Below are positions 61,674-64,000 of a stretch of 64,000 bases of DNA, piece by piece. The translations under genes were made by a program, and so were the position numbers. The DNA comes from Oscillospiraceae bacterium (lineage in GTDB: Bacteria; Bacillota; Clostridia; Saccharofermentanales; Saccharofermentanaceae): assembly GCA_902787975.1 (NCBI GenBank), contig CADAIP010000004.1:248001-312000 (forward strand), written 5' to 3'. Numbering within the stretch: position 1 is the first letter of the stretch; every line of letters begins with the position of its first letter. Below the pieces are notes generated by a model. The model saw nothing but the letters and a program-made list of their open reading frames with translations, did not search any database and had not been told where the DNA came from.

Positions 61674-62426
61674 TCATACGCCTGAATATGACGTGACATC
61701 AAAGTCGTAAACCTTTATGAGCATCTCCGGCTTTAATCCATCAGCAATGCACCCGTCGAAAATAACCTTGCCGTCTTTGAGCATCACAGCCCTTGTGCAG
61801 CACCTTCTCGCCTGCTCGAGATCGTGGAAGATCGCAACGAGAGTATTCGGTATTCCTGAGGTCTCTCCTGCTGCCCATACATTTAATTTGTCGCAGAGCT
61901 CTGCCCTGTATTTGATGTCGAGATTATTGCCCGGTTCATCGAGGAAAAGGAACGGTGACTTTTGCGCAAAAGTCCTTGCCAGCAAAACTCTCTGAAGCTG
62001 TCCTCCTGAGAGCTCATCAAGGTGCCTGTCCTGTAGATCTTCAACACCGCAGTCCTCCATGCACTTAACAGCATATTCAACTGCGGAAGCAGGCGCCCCT
62101 CCCAATATGCTTCCCGACGAAGCATATGTGCCGAGCATTACTGTCTCACGCACCGTGTAAGGGAAATAAACTTCACTCGTCTGCGGCATGAGAGATATGA
62201 GCTTTGCGGCTTCTTTCCTTTTCATTTTGGATATCTCTTTACCGTCAACTGTAACAGTACCTTTATGCGAAATAAGGCCTGACATTACCTTAAGCAAAGT
62301 CGTCTTGCCCGAACCGTTGGAACCTCCGATAAAGACCTTCTCACCGGAACCGATCTCAAGATCGATATCTTTCAGGATCTCGGAAGAACCGTAGCCTGCA
62401 CTCATTCCTTTTACAACGATCTTCAT
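61674..62426 (-). CDS. FecE/BtuD-type ABC importer ATPase
   Basis: This encodes 250 residues. Walker A GGSNGSGKTT is near 34, signature LSGGQLQR near 139 and Walker B FLFLDEPGNNLD near 158. The sequence fits ATPases of iron-siderophore, haem or cobalamin importers. Its ATG overlaps the permease stop by four bases, and AAGGAGG lies upstream. It would power the FecCD-type permease with the binding protein encoded before it. Confidence 0.93.
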   Translation of the reverse strand: MKIVVKGMSAGYGSSEILKDIDLEIGSGEKVFIGGSNGSGKTTLLKVMSGLISHKGTVTVDGKEISKMKRKEAAKLISLMPQTSEVYFPYTVRETVMLGTYASSGSILGGAPASAVEYAVKCMEDCGVEDLQDRHLDELSGGQLQRVLLARTFAQKSPFLFLDEPGNNLDIKYRAELCDKLNVWAAGETSGIPNTLVAIFHDLEQARRCCTRAVMLKDGKVIFDGCIADGLKPEMLIKVYDFDVTSYSGV

Positions 62427-63457
62427 GCGCGTTTCCTCCTTGAAGCGAAGAAAACATATGCGAAGAAAGGCGCGCCGATAAGTGCCGTAACAGCGCCGAC
62501 GGGAATCTCACGGGGAGACAAGAGCGTTCTAGATATAAGATCACAAAGTGCCATAAAAGCACCGCCGTATATGAACGACATCGGTATAACAAGTTTATGT
62601 GAAGGTCCGAAGATCTTTCTTACGACATGTGGCGCCGCAAGATCGATAAATCCGATGACACCGGTAAATGCAACGGATACACCGGTCAGCAGTGAGCATA
62701 CGAGGATCGCTACGATCTTGGTCTTTTTCGCATCGACGCCCATGGCCTGTGCCTGAAGGTCGCCGAAGCTCATGATGTCCATTTTCCGCGACATCAGCAT
62801 GAGGCATACAAATCCAATAACGCACACCGGGAAAAGGATCGCGCAGTGCTTCCATCCCCTTGCTGAAAAAGAGCCCATCATCCAGAGGATGAGCTGCTTG
62901 GAGTGGTCGGCATTAAGAGTTGATAAGAGATTCATCATGCCGTTTACAAAAAGCGACAAGACCATACCTATCAGCACCACGGTGGTGTTAGATACGCTCC
63001 TGTCGATTGCAGACGTAAGCATTAATGCGATGACTACTGTTGCAAGGCCGAATACGAAGCCTGCAAAAGGAAGCATGAATCCTGATAAGACGGGAATCGA
63101 TATCTCAAGGATAAGTACCAGCGCGGCTCCCAGAGATGCGCCTGAAGAGACACCGAGAGTGTAGGAAGAAGCCAGAGGGTTTTGCAAAAGCGCCTGCATG
63201 CACGCGCCGCTCATCGAGAGCGCTCCGCCTACCAGGAATGCCATGACAGCCCTCGGCATTCTGATGGTCCAGAATATCGAATCCATCATGGGCTCCACGC
63301 CGTCGGGAGTACCCTTGCCGGTTATGTGTCCGCCTATTATCCCGAAAAGATCTTTAAGCGAGATATAAACACTTCCCTGCCTGATCGCAAGAACGAGTAT
63401 AAAAAGGCACAGGACGGCCGATATCGCTATCTTAAGTCCTGTGCCCTTCTTAGTCAT
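62423..63457 (-). CDS. FecCD/BtuC-type ABC permease
   Basis: This encodes 344 residues with eight to ten membrane helices. Family landmarks are FWTIRMPRAVMAFLVGGALSMSGACMQ at the start, LASSYTLGVSSGASLGA, and GFIDLAAPHVVRK near 265 that contacts the ATPase. It is a type II importer permease for iron chelates, haem or cobalamin. It follows the binding-protein gene by 18 bases. Confidence 0.95.
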   Translation of the reverse strand: MTKKGTGLKIAISAVLCLFILVLAIRQGSVYISLKDLFGIIGGHITGKGTPDGVEPMMDSIFWTIRMPRAVMAFLVGGALSMSGACMQALLQNPLASSYTLGVSSGASLGAALVLILEISIPVLSGFMLPFAGFVFGLATVVIALMLTSAIDRSVSNTTVVLIGMVLSLFVNGMMNLLSTLNADHSKQLILWMMGSFSARGWKHCAILFPVCVIGFVCLMLMSRKMDIMSFGDLQAQAMGVDAKKTKIVAILVCSLLTGVSVAFTGVIGFIDLAAPHVVRKIFGPSHKLVIPMSFIYGGAFMALCDLISRTLLSPREIPVGAVTALIGAPFFAYVFFASRRKRA

Positions 63458-63475
63458 AATATTACCCGTCAGGAA

Positions 63476-64000
63476 TTATCCGAGAACCTGCTCGAGAACA
63501 TCATTCTTGATGTCATCGAAAGACTTGGAGAAGTTTCCGTATGTATCAGGATAGATGCACTTTGCCCACTCGATAGTAGCATCGGAGATGTGGTGGTTCG
63601 GACGTGAGCATGTGTCCTCATCGATCTGGTAAACCTCACCGTTCTTTACGGCATTGACGTTCTCCCATCCTTCGAGAGCCTTAACCTGCTCAGCTGCATC
63701 GGGCATCCAGTTGCAGTCCATGAGGATAACGTCAGGGTTAGCTGCGATAACATCCTCAACGGATACTGAGAGCCAGCCTTCCTGGTCTGCGAAAACATTC
63801 TTTGCACCGAGATCTTCGATCATCTCATTCATGTAAGTTCCCTTACCGAAAGTGTAGATCGTAGGATAATCAGCTGAAGGAACGTTCATCATTACGAGAA
63901 CTGTCTTCTGCTCGCCTTCGGGAATCGTCTTTGCGTATTCCTCAACGCCTTCCATGAATACTGTAAGGCCCTTAGCATATGCAAGACCTTCAGCACCCTT
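63476..64000 (-). CDS. Iron/cobalamin-type ABC substrate-binding protein, N-terminus outside window
   Basis: The last 174 residues of a helical-backbone (cluster A-II, FepB/BtuF-like) binding protein are present; the start lies beyond 64000. The C-terminal lobe is clear: TFGKGTYMNEMIEDLGAKNVF, then VSVEDVIAANPDVILMDCNW and VYQIDEDTCSRPNHHI near the end. The ligand is probably an iron chelate or cobalamin. It is the first visible gene of the three-gene importer, followed by permease and ATPase. Confidence 0.9.
   Translation of the reverse strand, partial: KGAEGLAYAKGLTVFMEGVEEYAKTIPEGEQKTVLVMMNVPSADYPTIYTFGKGTYMNEMIEDLGAKNVFADQEGWLSVSVEDVIAANPDVILMDCNWMPDAAEQVKALEGWENVNAVKNGEVYQIDEDTCSRPNHHISDATIEWAKCIYPDTYGNFSKSFDDIKNDVLEQVLG

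Noticed and set aside
1..64000. Mobile elements, prophage, restriction or CRISPR-type defence genes
   Set aside because: I looked for transposase, integrase, capsid, nuclease-helicase and toxin-antitoxin signatures and for regular direct-repeat arrays with unique spacers, and found none. The three-copy array at 49006 has similar, not unique, intervening sequence, so it is not CRISPR.

Overview
The window reads as a chromosomal segment of an anaerobic, saccharolytic Bacillota, most likely class Clostridia. The evidence is the gene set (IreB, DUF1292 and DUF4364 proteins, class II GalT, MtaB, a T-box leader on aspS, a secG/rnr cluster), strong AGGAGG-type ribosome binding sites, occasional GTG starts and many lipobox-bearing lipoproteins (Gram-positive style). 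Base composition looks moderate, mid-40s percent GC by eye. No rRNA, tRNA, CRISPR array, prophage or transposase was seen. About 55 protein genes are called, most on the minus strand.

Region by region. 1-7.4 kb: a cut-off zinc-ribbon membrane protein, a stranded 3' fragment of leuS with a terminator, two secreted or membrane unknowns, an SPFH/zinc-ribbon protein, a GH29 alpha-fucosidase, a GNAT acetyltransferase overlapping a NaChBac-like sodium channel, and a small unknown protein. 7.5-11.6 kb: NAD(P)HX epimerase and a very large PAS/GGDEF/EAL protein. 11.7-23.3 kb: a galactoside catabolic locus. A TetR regulator, a GT-B-like protein, a GPH sugar:cation symporter, a GH36 alpha-galactosidase and a GH2 beta-galactosidase run leftward; galK-galT run rightward from a shared control region carrying paired GGAAACT/AGTTTCC inverted repeats. 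Together these would import galactosides, hydrolyse them inside the cell and phosphorylate and uridylylate galactose; galE is not in the window.

23.4-27 kb: a three-gene signalling operon with a response regulator, an intact histidine kinase and a longer paralogous kinase whose phospho-acceptor His is replaced by Tyr. 27-35 kb: a 57-residue protein, a membrane protein with aromatic-rich tandem repeats, a YitT-family protein, an aconitase-superfamily hydratase, two paralogous lipoproteins and glucose-6-phosphate isomerase. 35-45 kb: a DUF4364 protein facing a leftward series of conserved housekeeping genes (T-box-aspS-mtaB, then ireB-ruvX-DUF1292-DUF1292), which continues into a CPBP intramembrane protease and a 1035-residue beta-propeller/CBM-like exoprotein. 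45-55.5 kb: lipoproteins, a small CxxC protein overlapping RNase R (with an RGG-like tail), SecG, a Ca2+ P-type ATPase and an ABC exporter, separated by palindromic repeats. 55.6-60.2 kb: a carbohydrate ABC importer operon (MsmX-type ATPase, two permeases, binding protein). 60.3-64 kb: an orphan EIIC-like permease and a FecBCD-type iron/cobalamin importer cut by the window edge.

The items most worth a second look are the kinase/pseudokinase pair, the unexplained GT-B-like protein inside the galactoside operon, the leuS tail fragment, the dual-anchored sugar-binding protein, the propeller/CBM exoprotein coupled to a CPBP protease, and several intergenic palindromic arrays. No complete new defence or mobile system was recognised.
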